From: Marinobacter maroccanus
Lineage (GTDB): Bacteria > Pseudomonadota > Gammaproteobacteria > Pseudomonadales > Oleiphilaceae
Reading direction: 5' to 3'
NCBI RefSeq assembly: GCF_002933275.1
Contig: NZ_PSSX01000012.1
Location: 57,827-121,826 of the forward strand
DNA length: 64,000 nucleotides
The notes below the pieces were generated by a model. That model was given only the letters and a program-made list of their open reading frames with translations. It had not been told where the DNA came from and did not search any database. The translations under genes and the position numbers were made by a program. This document shows, in pieces, positions 55,737 through 64,000 of this stretch. The first letter of the stretch is position 1. The number at the start of each line of letters is the position of its first letter.

Positions 55737-57422
55737 TTACATCTCTTCCGGTGCGCTGACGCCCAACAGGTCCAGACCGTTGGCAATAACCTGCCGGATG
55801 GCAAGGTAGAGGCTGACCCTGGCATCACGAACGGCGGTATCTTCAATCAATACCTTGTGGGCGTTGTAATACGTATGGAACTGGCCCGCCAGGTCCCGCA
55901 GATAGTGCGTGAGATGGTGCGGCTCACGTTGCGCGGCGGAATTGGCAATGAGCTCCGGATACTTGGCCAGCTGGTTGGCCAGGTCCTTTTCCTCGTCAAG
56001 CGTCAGCAGTGAGAGGTCGCCAATACATTCGTTGCGACTGCGCTCTACACCTTCCTCGGCCAGTTTTCGAAGCACGCTGCAGATGCGCGCGTGAGCATAC
56101 TGAACGTAATAGACCGGGTTTTCATTGGTCTGGGAGCGAGCCAGATCGATATCGAAGGTCAATTGTGAATCGACGCGGCGCGCGGCCAGAAAGAATCGGG
56201 TGGCATCACGGCCCACTTCATCAATCAGGTCCCGGACTGTGACATAGCTGCCCGCGCGCTTGGAGATTTTTACCTCCTGGCCGGAGCGGGTCACCATTAC
56301 CATCTGGTGCAGTACGTAGTCGGGCCAGCCTTGAGGAATGCCGGCATTCAGTGCCTGCAAGCCGGCGCGGACGCGGGTAACGGTTGAGTGATGATCGGCA
56401 CCCTGTTCGTTAATCACGGTGGTGAAGCCCCGTTGCCACTTGTCCAGATGATAGGCGACATCCGGCAGGAAGTAGGTGTAACCACCATCCTTCTTGCGCA
56501 TGACCCGGTCCTTGTCATCGCCGAACTCCGTGGTCTTCAGCCACATGGCGCCATCCTGCTCGTAGGTGTAGCCATTTTCCTGCAGGCGCTTGACCGTCGC
56601 TTCGACCTTGCCGTCTTCGTACAGGGAGGATTCCAGGAAATAGACATCGAACTGAACCCCGAAGGCTTTCAGGTCTAGATCCTGCTCCCGCCGCAGGTAG
56701 GCGACGGCGAATTCGCGGATGGCATCGCGGTCTTCCGGATCCGCCTTGGCGGTCACTTCCCGATCGTCTGCAGTAACGGTGTCGCCGGCAAGGTAGGCCT
56801 TGGCAACATCAACAATGTAATCGCCCCGGTAGCCGTCCGCCGGCCAGCTCTCGTCGTCCGGCGTCAGACCTTTCACCCGCGACTGGACTGAGAGCGCCAG
56901 GTTATCAATCTGCGCCCCTGCGTCGTTGTAGTAGAACTCCCGGGTTACATCGTAACCGTTTGCTTCCAGCAGCCGGCAAAGGCAGTCGCCGATCGCCGCG
57001 CCACGGCCGTGGCCAACGTGGAGGGGGCCTGTGGGGTTGGCCGAGACAAACTCCACCTGAACTTTTTCACCCTGCCCCTGATTGTTGCGGCCGAAACGAT
57101 CGCCTTCATCCAGTATGGTATTGACCACTTCGAAGGCACTCGCAGTGCTCATAAAGAAGTTGATAAAACCGGGCCCGGCAATCTCCACCTTCTCCACCGC
57201 ACTGCTCTCAGGCAGGTTCTCGATCAGAGCCTCCGCCAGTTTGCGGGGCGCGCAGCCAGCCGCTTTCGAGGCAACCAGGGCAATGTTGCAGGCATAATCG
57301 CCGTGGGACTTGTCCTTGGTATTGCCCACCTGTGGAGTGAAGGACTGGTCCGCAGGTAGCGTGCCATCGGCTTGGAGTGCTGCCAGTGCAGACTGGAGCA
57401 GATCGGAAACGGTCTCTTTCAT
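55737..57422 (-). CDS. argS: Arginyl-tRNA synthetase
   Basis: 561 residues, class I synthetase. HIGH-type motif in [20 protein letters not shown], and the second signature appears as [15 protein letters not shown]. The N-terminal Add1 domain ([19 protein letters not shown]) and C-terminal anticodon-binding DALR domain ([20 protein letters not shown]) are present. Charges tRNA-Arg. Five bases separate its stop from the SPOR gene start, so they are co-transcribed. Confidence 0.96.
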   Translation of the reverse strand: MKETVSDLLQSALAALQADGTLPADQSFTPQVGNTKDKSHGDYACNIALVASKAAGCAPRKLAEALIENLPESSAVEKVEIAGPGFINFFMSTASAFEVVNTILDEGDRFGRNNQGQGEKVQVEFVSANPTGPLHVGHGRGAAIGDCLCRLLEANGYDVTREFYYNDAGAQIDNLALSVQSRVKGLTPDDESWPADGYRGDYIVDVAKAYLAGDTVTADDREVTAKADPEDRDAIREFAVAYLRREQDLDLKAFGVQFDVYFLESSLYEDGKVEATVKRLQENGYTYEQDGAMWLKTTEFGDDKDRVMRKKDGGYTYFLPDVAYHLDKWQRGFTTVINEQGADHHSTVTRVRAGLQALNAGIPQGWPDYVLHQMVMVTRSGQEVKISKRAGSYVTVRDLIDEVGRDATRFFLAARRVDSQLTFDIDLARSQTNENPVYYVQYAHARICSVLRKLAEEGVERSRNECIGDLSLLTLDEEKDLANQLAKYPELIANSAAQREPHHLTHYLRDLAGQFHTYYNAHKVLIEDTAVRDARVSLYLAIRQVIANGLDLLGVSAPEEM

Positions 57423-57528
57423 GCTGTCAGATGACTCGGTTTACAGGAGAATTGGATTCGGGGCAGGAGGCCCATTGAAAACAGAAGGCGGGTATTATCG
57501 CGGAAAGGCGTTTTTTACTCAAACATGT

Positions 57529-57560
57529 AAAGCGGAGAGGCTCGGTCACCTCTCCGCTTT
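57529..57560. terminator. Hairpin after the Ig-repeat lipoprotein gene
   Basis: Perfect 12-bp arms AAAGCGGAGAGG (57529-57540) and CCTCTCCGCTTT (57549-57560) with an 8-base loop, 14 bases after the stop of the lipoprotein gene. On the minus strand it is followed by ACATGTTTGAG, a weak tail, so termination is likely but not ideal. Confidence 0.7.
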
Positions 57561-57573
57561 CTGCTCAGATCAT

Positions 57574-59460
57574 TTATTCAGGATTGGCACAGGATGTAGC
57601 TGTACCATATGGGCTGTCGCCACCTCCGGGAGGGGCGGGCGAATCCAGGTCGTCCGCAGTGCAGGACAGAGTAAATCGCTGTCTAGCCTGGGATTCGGTG
57701 CCCTGAACGCTGGTAGTGGCAATTAAGTCCACTTCAATCCATGAGCATTCACTCTTCAGGTAAGTAAGGTCGAAGGTAACAGTTCCGTCTGCCCCGGTTG
57801 TGAGGCTCATAGGTACTGTTGCGGAAGGGTCCGGCTCCAAAGCCCCATTGCCGTTCTCATCATTATCTGCGGCGTCGAGGATGCCATTATTGTTGATGTC
57901 TTCAGAGGCACAGCCGTCAGAAACGGTGTATGACGCGACCCAAGGGTCGCTGGAAGTAGGTTTGACATAGAAACCCTTGAAATAGCGAACTGGAACAACG
58001 CTAACCTGAACTGATCGATTAGCGGATGCGTTGCCGTTGGCGTCGGTAACAATGGCTGTCCACGGCTGCTTGTAAAGGGTCAACCCGGACTCAACGATCT
58101 CGTTTCCAGTGCCAATATTTATCCGCAGAGCTTGCCCGCCGACCGTTAGAGAAAGGCTCTCTGATATCGCCGTATTCGGAACTGTGGCAAAAATGGTTAC
58201 ACCGTTCAGAGAGCTGGAAACCGAGCTGGAGGTATAGGTCACCTGGGTCTGTCCCTGGCTGTTGGTTTCGCCTGAGCCTGCAGAGAGCGAACCGCCGGTT
58301 ACGTCGTCTAGGGTGAAGTTAACAGTGGCGTTTTTTACCAAATTGTTGTTTGCATCACGCACTGTGGCCAGAATCACCGCAGATTCATTTTGGCCAATTT
58401 GGGTCTTGTCCGCCTGCAGATTTAGCTGTGTAGGCGTTGTAGATACGAACTCAAAGGTTCTCTGCGCAGACGGGCCGCCTGTCGCTTGGCTACGGGCTGT
58501 AACAGAGGCAGGGCCGACATTGGTAGAGGAAATGTCCACTGTGGCGATGCCCCCTGAAGTCGTAACAGTTGCTGTGCTAGAGCTGCTTTGAGAGAAGACT
58601 CCTCGTGTTGTCTCGAAAACTACGCTTGATCCATCGGCCACGGCTACCCCGTTGGAAAGCCACTCTACTTCTAAAGTCTGCGTGGCGTTCAACTCGATTT
58701 CCGTATTTGCAGTGGGGGAAGTGAAGCTGAATTGGTCTGGAGAGATCGTCACTGCCTTTTCTGCGGAAACAAGGCTCTCGCCGCTATAGGCTGTTACGGT
58801 TATTGCTTCTGATCCTCCTGACTGTGCAACCAGATCAAAAGTTACAGTCCCATCAAGTGCGGTTGCGAAGGTCGCCGTATTTGAAATCTGATTTCCTAGT
58901 TGCGTCGATACATCAACGTTTTCCCCGACGATCGGATCGTTATCGGCATCTACAAGCCGGGCAGTGTAGGTAGCCGATGCGCCCGCAACGATGGAAGACG
59001 GGCCTGTTATTGAGATAGACGTGCCAGTCGCCGAAATAGATGTTGTTCTTGATACGTTACCGGCAGTCACGGTCACAGTTATCGTGCGGTTCCTTGGATC
59101 GTTGCCAGCTGAAACCTGAGCTAATGCTTGGCCGTTAGCACCTGTCACGGCCGTCTGGACTAAGACAGTACCGTCGTTATCGGCAGCAAAGCCAACGTTA
59201 ACGTCTGGCATTACTCGACCATCAGTATCCTTTATGATTGCAGTAATCGAGGAGCTGTCTGACCCGTCAGTAGCGATCTGGGGTGATTCATTAATCAATT
59301 GAATAGTGCCGACAGAAGCCGTTTCAGTGGTGTCGCCTGGTTCAGCTGTACCGCCGCCCCCGACACCCGATAGTGAGCTTGATCCACTATCTCCCCCGCA
59401 CGCAGCAAGCACGAGGGTCAGCAGCACAGCCGTAACTCGTGCAAATAGTTTCCCTGACAT
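57574..59460 (-). CDS. Secreted lipoprotein with tandem Ig-like (Big_1-type) repeats and EF-hand-like loops
   Basis: 628 residues. Lipoprotein signal peptide with lipobox (VLLTLVLAACGGDSGSS). The rest is mostly beta Ig-like: segments such as IQLINESPQIATDGSDSSSITAIIKDTDGRVMPDVNVGF, ITGPSSIVAGASATYTARLVDADNDPIVG, LNLQADKTQIGQNESAVILATVRDANNNLVKNATVNFTL recur about every 90-100 residues, giving roughly four to five domains. Near residue 510-545 are two DxNxNGxxD-type Ca loops (INNNGILD, NGNGALEPD). Cell-surface adhesin or scaffold role is inference. Base composition is lower in G+C than its neighbours (about 47% in 58141-58200, counted by eye). Confidence 0.85.
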   Translation of the reverse strand: MSGKLFARVTAVLLTLVLAACGGDSGSSSLSGVGGGGTAEPGDTTETASVGTIQLINESPQIATDGSDSSSITAIIKDTDGRVMPDVNVGFAADNDGTVLVQTAVTGANGQALAQVSAGNDPRNRTITVTVTAGNVSRTTSISATGTSISITGPSSIVAGASATYTARLVDADNDPIVGENVDVSTQLGNQISNTATFATALDGTVTFDLVAQSGGSEAITVTAYSGESLVSAEKAVTISPDQFSFTSPTANTEIELNATQTLEVEWLSNGVAVADGSSVVFETTRGVFSQSSSSTATVTTSGGIATVDISSTNVGPASVTARSQATGGPSAQRTFEFVSTTPTQLNLQADKTQIGQNESAVILATVRDANNNLVKNATVNFTLDDVTGGSLSAGSGETNSQGQTQVTYTSSSVSSSLNGVTIFATVPNTAISESLSLTVGGQALRINIGTGNEIVESGLTLYKQPWTAIVTDANGNASANRSVQVSVVPVRYFKGFYVKPTSSDPWVASYTVSDGCASEDINNNGILDAADNDENGNGALEPDPSATVPMSLTTGADGTVTFDLTYLKSECSWIEVDLIATTSVQGTESQARQRFTLSCTADDLDSPAPPGGGDSPYGTATSCANPE

Positions 59461-59657
59461 TATCTTTTCTCCAGTTTTCGTTTACAGCGAAAGCTTTTAT
59501 GCACGTTCCCGAACAAGAACGGCAAGCTCAGGTATTTTCACAAGAATGGTACTTAGTTTGCTGAAAATCATAGCACAGGATCTTGTCTCGCAATGATGAT
59601 TAGTATTCATTTATGAAAAACTTTGTAACCTGAATTTGCCGATGAAATGACTGATGC

Positions 59658-61832
59658 TCAGCCGGTCTCCTGCGGATCAACATCAATCATCCATTTGACC
59701 CCGGCAGGCAGCTTTCTCTGGTCCAGTTCCTGACAGATTCCGGTCAGCAGGCTGTTCAGCTTTTTCCGGTTGCGGGCGTTGAGAATCAGTTGCGCACGGT
59801 GCTTGTCAGCGCGCCGGGCAATCATGGCTGGCAACGGCCCCCAGGTTTCGATGCCTGTGGTATTCGCGAGGGGCTTAATTGTATCCAGCGCTTGCAAGCT
59901 TTTCTCCATGGTGTCGCCTTCTGCCCTGAAGATAGCCATGGCGCGGAATGGCGGGAATTGGCCTTCTTCCCGCTCTTTCAGGAGTTGGTCGGCGATGTCG
60001 AGGTAGTGGCCCTCGCACAGTGTCTTTAACAGCGGGTGGTCGCTGTGGCAGGTTTGCACAAGCACTTTGCCGGGCTTTGTGCCCCGTCCGGCACGGCCAC
60101 TGACCTGCAGAAGAGTCTGTATGAGTTGCTCGGGGGCGCGAAAGTCCACGCTAAACAGCCCACCATCCGCGTTTACCACCACCACGAGTGTGACATTCGG
60201 GAAGTCGTGTCCTTTCGCCAGCATCTGGGTGCCCACAAGCACGCACGGTTTGCCGGTGTTTACCTGGTTCAGGATGCCCTGGATGCTGCCTTTGCGCTGC
60301 GTACTGTCGCGATCCACTCGCACCACTGGTGTATCCGGGAAAGCCGTGGCAAGAATGTCCTCCGTTCTCTCGGTGCCCTGCCCAACCGGTTTGAAGGCCT
60401 CACTCTTGCACTTTGGGCACTGCTCGGTCGCCGCCGTCTGGTAGTCGCAGTGGTGGCATCTCATCGCCCGGTCCCGGCGGTGGTAGGTTAGGCGAGTGTC
60501 ACAGCGCGGGCATTCAACCATGTGGCCGCAGTCAAAGCACATCATGACCGGGGCAAATCCTCGCCGATTGACGAAAACCAGCGCCTGCTCCCCTTTTGCC
60601 AGAATCTGTTCGATGGCATTCAAGGCGGGGCGGGAGAGGCCGCCCTCCAATGGGCGACTCCGGATATCCAGCAAGCTGATGACCGGAGGCGCAGCATTGC
60701 CGGCGCGCTCTTCAAGCTTCACCAGATGGTATTTGGCCTGCTTCGCGTTATGAACGGATTCCAGCGACGGAGTGGCGGATCCCAGAATGACGGGACACTT
60801 GTTCAGGTGCGCGCGGTAGACGGCCAGGTCCCGGCCGGAGTACCGAAAACCTTCACCCTGCTTGTAAGAGCTGTCATGTTCTTCATCGACAATGATCGTT
60901 CGCAGGTTGGTGAACGGTAGCAACGCAGCCGATCGCGTACCTACAAGGATAACGGGCTCGCCGTTCCGCACTTTCAGCCATGTCGCCAGGCGCTCACCGT
61001 CGTTCAGCGCTGAGTGCCATACGACAATCCGTGCGCCAAAATAGTGCTGGAATCGGGCGACCGTTTGGGGCGTCAGATTGATCTCCGGAACCAGTACCAG
61101 GGCCTGATCCTGATTCCCCAGGTGTTCTTTCAGGTAATGAAGGTAGATCTCGGTTTTTCCGCTACCGGTGATGCCGTATAGAAGGAAGGCGGAAAACCCT
61201 TCGTCCGGGGTAGCCAACTGCTCTGCAGCAGATGTCTGCGCCTCGGATAATCTGGGTCGGCGGGCCAGCAGCTCGGGGGCTTCATTGAAATCCGCTGGTC
61301 GGGCTGGCGAGACAATCTCGATCAGTTGCTTCTCCTGCAGTGCCTTGAGTTGCGCCCGGTTGAATCCCGCCCTCAGAATATCGGTTGTCGGGGCGCCGTT
61401 GGATCGCTGGTTCAGCCAATCCCAAAGGGCTTTCTGTTTATGCGCATTCGCGGGAATCGTCGAGCCGCTGTCGATTGCCCGCCACCACTGATCCTTTTTT
61501 TCCTCTGCAATGCGCCCTCGTCTGAGTGCTGGGGGCAGGGCAGTGAACAGGCATTCGCCGAGCGGATGCTGGTAATAGTCGCTTGCCCAACTGAGAAGCT
61601 TGAAGGTTTCCACGGGCAATGCAGGCCAGTTTTCCATTGCACCTGCCACAGCCTTGAGAGTGATGCCGGGAGGAGGCTCAACGCCCACCTGAACAACAAG
61701 ACCCGTTGCCTGCTGCCGGCCAAAGGGTATTCGCACCCTCTGACCAGGCGTCAGTTCAAGGCCTTCCGGGATAATGTAATCGAAGAGTCGACGCAGGGGA
61801 CGATTCAAGGCAATGCGTGCGATCAACGGCAC
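59658..61832 (-). CDS. priA: Primosomal protein N' (replication restart helicase PriA)
   Basis: 724 residues from the GTG at 61832, with GGAG six bases upstream; GTG at 61844 and TTG at 61907 are alternatives. N-terminal 3'-DNA-binding domain (PLIARIALNRPLRRLFDYIIPEGLELTPGQRVRIPFGRQQATGLV), helicase with Walker A LLYGITGSGKTEIYL and DEEH box, and eight Cys in two zinc knuckles (CFDCGHMVECPRCDTRLTYH, CHHCDYQTAATEQCPKC). It reloads the replisome at stalled forks. Confidence 0.96.
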   Translation of the reverse strand: MPLIARIALNRPLRRLFDYIIPEGLELTPGQRVRIPFGRQQATGLVVQVGVEPPPGITLKAVAGAMENWPALPVETFKLLSWASDYYQHPLGECLFTALPPALRRGRIAEEKKDQWWRAIDSGSTIPANAHKQKALWDWLNQRSNGAPTTDILRAGFNRAQLKALQEKQLIEIVSPARPADFNEAPELLARRPRLSEAQTSAAEQLATPDEGFSAFLLYGITGSGKTEIYLHYLKEHLGNQDQALVLVPEINLTPQTVARFQHYFGARIVVWHSALNDGERLATWLKVRNGEPVILVGTRSAALLPFTNLRTIIVDEEHDSSYKQGEGFRYSGRDLAVYRAHLNKCPVILGSATPSLESVHNAKQAKYHLVKLEERAGNAAPPVISLLDIRSRPLEGGLSRPALNAIEQILAKGEQALVFVNRRGFAPVMMCFDCGHMVECPRCDTRLTYHRRDRAMRCHHCDYQTAATEQCPKCKSEAFKPVGQGTERTEDILATAFPDTPVVRVDRDSTQRKGSIQGILNQVNTGKPCVLVGTQMLAKGHDFPNVTLVVVVNADGGLFSVDFRAPEQLIQTLLQVSGRAGRGTKPGKVLVQTCHSDHPLLKTLCEGHYLDIADQLLKEREEGQFPPFRAMAIFRAEGDTMEKSLQALDTIKPLANTTGIETWGPLPAMIARRADKHRAQLILNARNRKKLNSLLTGICQELDQRKLPAGVKWMIDVDPQETG

Positions 61833-62095
61833 TGAGTGCTCCACGGGATGACGGGTGTCACGGTTTTTCCTTATCCTGTCTAGTCGGCGGCCTGCCGCGA
61901 AATCCAAGGTGGGCGAGTCCGGAGGTCAGTGTGGTGCTTGCCTGCAGAACTAATTGCAAGTAAGATTCGCGGTCTGTTTCCGGCAGGGCATGATTGTGCC
62001 CCGTCTTCTCAATTGATTCAAACGTGCGGTGCCTGGCGCCTGGGCAGATTCGATGCCCCGTGATCAGGTAGCGGCATGACCTAACGAGGTTCGCC

Positions 62096-62317
62096 ATGAA
62101 AGAAGGTATCCACCCGAAGTACGAAGAGATTACTGCGACCTGCTCTTGCGGTAATACATTCAAGACTCGTTCTACCTACACCCATGATCTGCAGCTGGAT
62201 GTGTGTTCCCAGTGCCACCCATTCTACACCGGCAAGCAGAAAGTTATGGATACCGGTGGTCGTATCGACCGTTTTCAGAAGCGTTTCGGTGGTCGCATCG
62301 GCGCCAAGAAAGACTGA
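62096..62317 (+). CDS. rpmE: 50S ribosomal protein L31 (zinc-binding form)
   Basis: 73 residues. [22 protein letters not shown] at the start, Cys at about 16 and 18 and 37 and 40 ([16 protein letters not shown]) form the C+ zinc site, and [11 protein letters not shown] ends it. The ATG follows AACGAGGTTCGCC. Its own transcript, ended by a strong terminator; divergent from priA with a 263-base control region that shows no gene. Confidence 0.96.
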   Translation: MKEGIHPKYEEITATCSCGNTFKTRSTYTHDLQLDVCSQCHPFYTGKQKVMDTGGRIDRFQKRFGGRIGAKKD

Positions 62318-62333
62318 TCGAGCTGGATTCGGG

Positions 62334-62357
62334 AAAAGCGCCTTCGGGCGCTTTTTT
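62334..62357 (+). terminator. Rho-independent terminator of rpmE
   Basis: Stem AAAAGCGCC (62334-62342), tetraloop TTCG, GGCGCTTTT then T-rich tail. Very strong form, about 17 bases after the rpmE stop. Confidence 0.95.
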
Positions 62358-62438
62358 TGTGCTCGGTCGTCAGAGTGTACCTATAAGATACATACGCAAT
62401 TAGCCCTATTGACTGTTCACAAAATGTTCATGAGGCAC

Positions 62439-62467
62439 TTGTCGTTTCCGGGCTGGCGGGCCATAAT
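62439..62467 (+). promoter_or_regulatory. Possible sigma-70 promoter of maeB
   Basis: TTGTCG (62439-62444), a 17-base spacer and CATAAT (62462-62467). Four and five of six bases match the consensus. About 100 bases upstream of the maeB start at 62569. Confidence 0.55.
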
Positions 62468-62568
62468 GGCGCGCTCCGCCGAGTAGGGGCCTTCGATTCG
62501 GAGTTGATCCGAGGCTCTCTGGCTTCGGCGGTTCACTACCTTTAAACGTGACAAACGGAACAGTGGCA

Positions 62569-63834
62569 ATGTCTCAAGATCTGAAAGAAGCAGCCCTTGA
62601 ATATCACGCCAAGCCGCGGCCTGGTAAGCTGAGTGTCGAAATCACCAAGCCAACCAAGACCTCCCGCGACCTTTCCCTGGCGTATAGCCCCGGGGTTGCC
62701 GAACCGGTCCGCGAGATCGCAAAGGACCCGGAGAACGCATACAAGTACACCGCCAAGGGCAACCTGGTGGCTGTCATCTCTGATGGTTCTGCGATTCTTG
62801 GTCTGGGTAACCTGGGGCCGCTGGCAAGCAAGCCGGTTATGGAAGGCAAGGGCGTACTGTTCAAGCGCTTTGCCGGAATTGATGTCTTCGATATTGAAGT
62901 CAATTCCGAGAGCCCGCAGGCGTTTATCGAAACAGTTGAGCGTATTGCAGATACCTTCGGTGGTATCAATCTGGAAGACATCAAAGCGCCCGAGTGCTTT
63001 GAAATTGAGCGCGCGCTGATCGAAAAGTGCAACGTGCCCATCTTCCACGATGACCAGCATGGTACTGCCATCGTAACTGCAGCCGGCATGATCAATGCCC
63101 TCGAGCTGCAGGGCAAAAAGATTGAAGAGGCGAGGGTGGTCTGCCTGGGTGCCGGTGCTGCCGCCATTGCCTGCATGAAGATTCTGATCAGCTGCGGTAT
63201 TCGTTCTGAGAACATCTTCATGCTTGACCGCAAGGGTGTGATCCACTCTGGTCGTGATGATTTGAATCAGTACAAGGCAATGTTCGCCAACGACACGGAC
63301 AAGCGCACTCTGGACGACGCGATTGATGGTGCTGACGTATTCCTGGGGCTGTCCGGTCCGGATCTCCTGACTGCTGAACAGCTCAAGAAAATGGCTCCCA
63401 AGCCGATCGTTTTCGCCTGCTCCAACCCGGATCCGGAGATTAGCCCGGAAATTGCCCTGGCAACCCGCGATGATCTGATCATGGCCACCGGTCGCTCTGA
63501 TTATCCGAACCAGGTTAACAATGTGTTGGGTTTTCCGTTCATTTTCCGTGGAGCGCTGGACGTTCGTGCCACCGCGATCAACGAGGAAATGAAGGTGGCG
63601 GCCGTCAATGCAATCCGTGAGCTGGCCAAGGAGCCTGTGCCTCAGGAAATTTGCGAGGCATACGGTGTGGAGAGTTTCGAGTTCGGGAAGGAGTACATCA
63701 TTCCCAAGCCGATGGACGTCCGCTTGCTGGAAGTTGTGCCGGCCGCCGTTGCTCGCGCTGCCGTGGATTCCGGCGTTGCACGTAATCCATACCCTGCGCA
63801 CTACCCGCTGAAGTCAATGGACGACATTATCTGA
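62569..63834 (+). CDS. maeB: NAD(P)-dependent malic enzyme (short form)
   Basis: 421 residues from the ATG at 62569 (MSQDLKEAALEYHAKPRPGKLSVEITKPT), the family start; an in-frame codon at 62548 lacks a ribosome site. Decarboxylates malate to pyruvate. SLAYSPGVAEP, YTAKGNLVAVISDGSAILGLGNLGPLASKPVMEGK, PIFHDDQHGTAIVTAAGM and the Rossmann motif VVCLGAGAAAIACMK are seen. It lacks the C-terminal phosphotransacetylase domain of the long MaeB, as the chain stops after the catalytic part (RNPYPAHYPLKSMDDII). NAD or NADP preference is not certain. Confidence 0.94.
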   Translation: MSQDLKEAALEYHAKPRPGKLSVEITKPTKTSRDLSLAYSPGVAEPVREIAKDPENAYKYTAKGNLVAVISDGSAILGLGNLGPLASKPVMEGKGVLFKRFAGIDVFDIEVNSESPQAFIETVERIADTFGGINLEDIKAPECFEIERALIEKCNVPIFHDDQHGTAIVTAAGMINALELQGKKIEEARVVCLGAGAAAIACMKILISCGIRSENIFMLDRKGVIHSGRDDLNQYKAMFANDTDKRTLDDAIDGADVFLGLSGPDLLTAEQLKKMAPKPIVFACSNPDPEISPEIALATRDDLIMATGRSDYPNQVNNVLGFPFIFRGALDVRATAINEEMKVAAVNAIRELAKEPVPQEICEAYGVESFEFGKEYIIPKPMDVRLLEVVPAAVARAAVDSGVARNPYPAHYPLKSMDDII

Positions 63835-63851
63835 TCTGTCATCCAGGGTAT

Positions 63852-63878
63852 AAAAAAACCGGCGGTGATCCCGCCGGT
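63852..63878. terminator. Terminator hairpin of maeB, 3' tract apparently lost
   Basis: ACCGGCGG (63858-63865) and CCGCCGGT (63871-63878) preceded by AAAAAAA at 63852-63858. Read on the minus strand it is an intrinsic terminator. On the plus strand the matching T tract is missing: base 63879 starts CAGACTGC. The symmetric A tract suggests that a T run once followed and was cut off by insertion. Confidence 0.7.
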
Positions 63879-64000
63879 CAGACTGCTGACAAACCCTCGC
63901 CATTAAGGCGGGGGTTTGTTGTAATTGGGGCATCGACTTTTCAGAGGCTGCCCCATGCTCAAAGAGCCGTCCCCGCAACAACACGAACTCGAGATGGTCA
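63879..64000 (+). mobile_element. Left end of an insertion sequence (IS1182-like), partial
   Basis: The segment starting CAGACTGCTGACAAACCC abuts the maeB hairpin and precedes a transposase-like start. It includes a hairpin AAACCCTCGCC-attaa-GGCGGGGGTTT (63891-63917). The element continues past the window edge, so the right end and target duplication cannot be seen. Confidence 0.55.
63955..64000 (+). CDS. Transposase N-terminus (IS1182 family-like), partial
   Basis: ATG at 63955 with AGAGG seven bases upstream; 15 codons remain before the edge: MLKEPSPQQHELEMV. This resembles the opening of IS1182-family transposases as I remember them, with the HELEMV segment before a conserved LVP. Too short for a firm family call. 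Confidence 0.5.
   Translation, partial: MLKEPSPQQHELEMV

Noticed and set aside
63891..63919. Second hairpin after maeB taken as the maeB terminator
   Set aside because: It lies inside the presumed IS end; the hairpin at 63858-63878 is nearer and carries a poly-A flank typical of a terminator.

Overview
The window is an ordinary chromosomal segment of a marine gammaproteobacterium, most likely Marinobacter or a close relative. The basis is gene order and protein resemblance (MSHA pilus genes, glnA-DUF4124-ntrBC, hslVU-SPOR-argS-priA-rpmE-maeB, nudF-yqiB-cpdA, rppH-ptsP); no database search was run. Genes are densely packed on both strands. I see no rRNA, tRNA, prophage or CRISPR array.

Layout. 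1-4.9 kb: the 3' end of an MSHA type IV pilus operon (mshO partial, mshP, mshQ). 5-10 kb: a nitrogen-control block on the minus strand (glnA, a DUF4124 protein, ntrB, ntrC), with a convincing sigma-54 promoter and three NtrC-type boxes upstream of glnA. 10.4-16.3 kb: bipA, a proline iminopeptidase-like hydrolase, dtd, a porin and a CYTH protein. 16.5-20.4 kb: glnE, which modifies the product of glnA, and ilvE.

20.5-37 kb: a large envelope-glycan locus in several operons. It holds DUF6165, a GT9 transferase, Kdo kinase, GT4, a CDP-glycerol glycerophosphotransferase-like protein, a GT52/polysialyltransferase-like protein, a fused O-antigen ligase plus GT2 protein, two LpxL-like acyltransferases, manC, a WaaE-like GT2, two more GT4 enzymes, an ELM1-family protein and waaA. 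Together they would acylate lipid A, add and phosphorylate Kdo, build the core and ligate a polymer that may carry glycerol phosphate or an acidic sugar.

37-64 kb: housekeeping genes. These are tolC; thiC behind a TPP riboswitch; nudF-yqiB-cpdA; metE and metR back to back; gcvH; rlmI; a HAD phosphatase; rppH-ptsP; a patatin-like protein lacking the usual nucleophile serine; hslVU; a SPOR protein; argS; an Ig-repeat lipoprotein; priA; rpmE; and maeB. The last 120 bases look like the left end of an insertion sequence sitting against the maeB terminator hairpin.

The most notable non-coding signal is a family of dispersed palindromes with the core GGGGTCAGATGAA / TTCATCTGACCCC: two copies near 12.3 kb, one at 20.9 kb, and a nested double copy with 29-bp arms at 53.1 kb. 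A base-pair-compensated variant serves as the ntrC terminator at 4.9 kb. A different long inverted repeat at 46.6 kb and a GTCGGATTA repeat at 21.0 kb also look like dispersed elements. No wholly new defence or biosynthetic system is evident; the best candidates for follow-up are the WaaL-GT2 fusion, the glycerol-phosphate/GT52 pair, the patatin with Asn in place of Ser, and the palindrome family.
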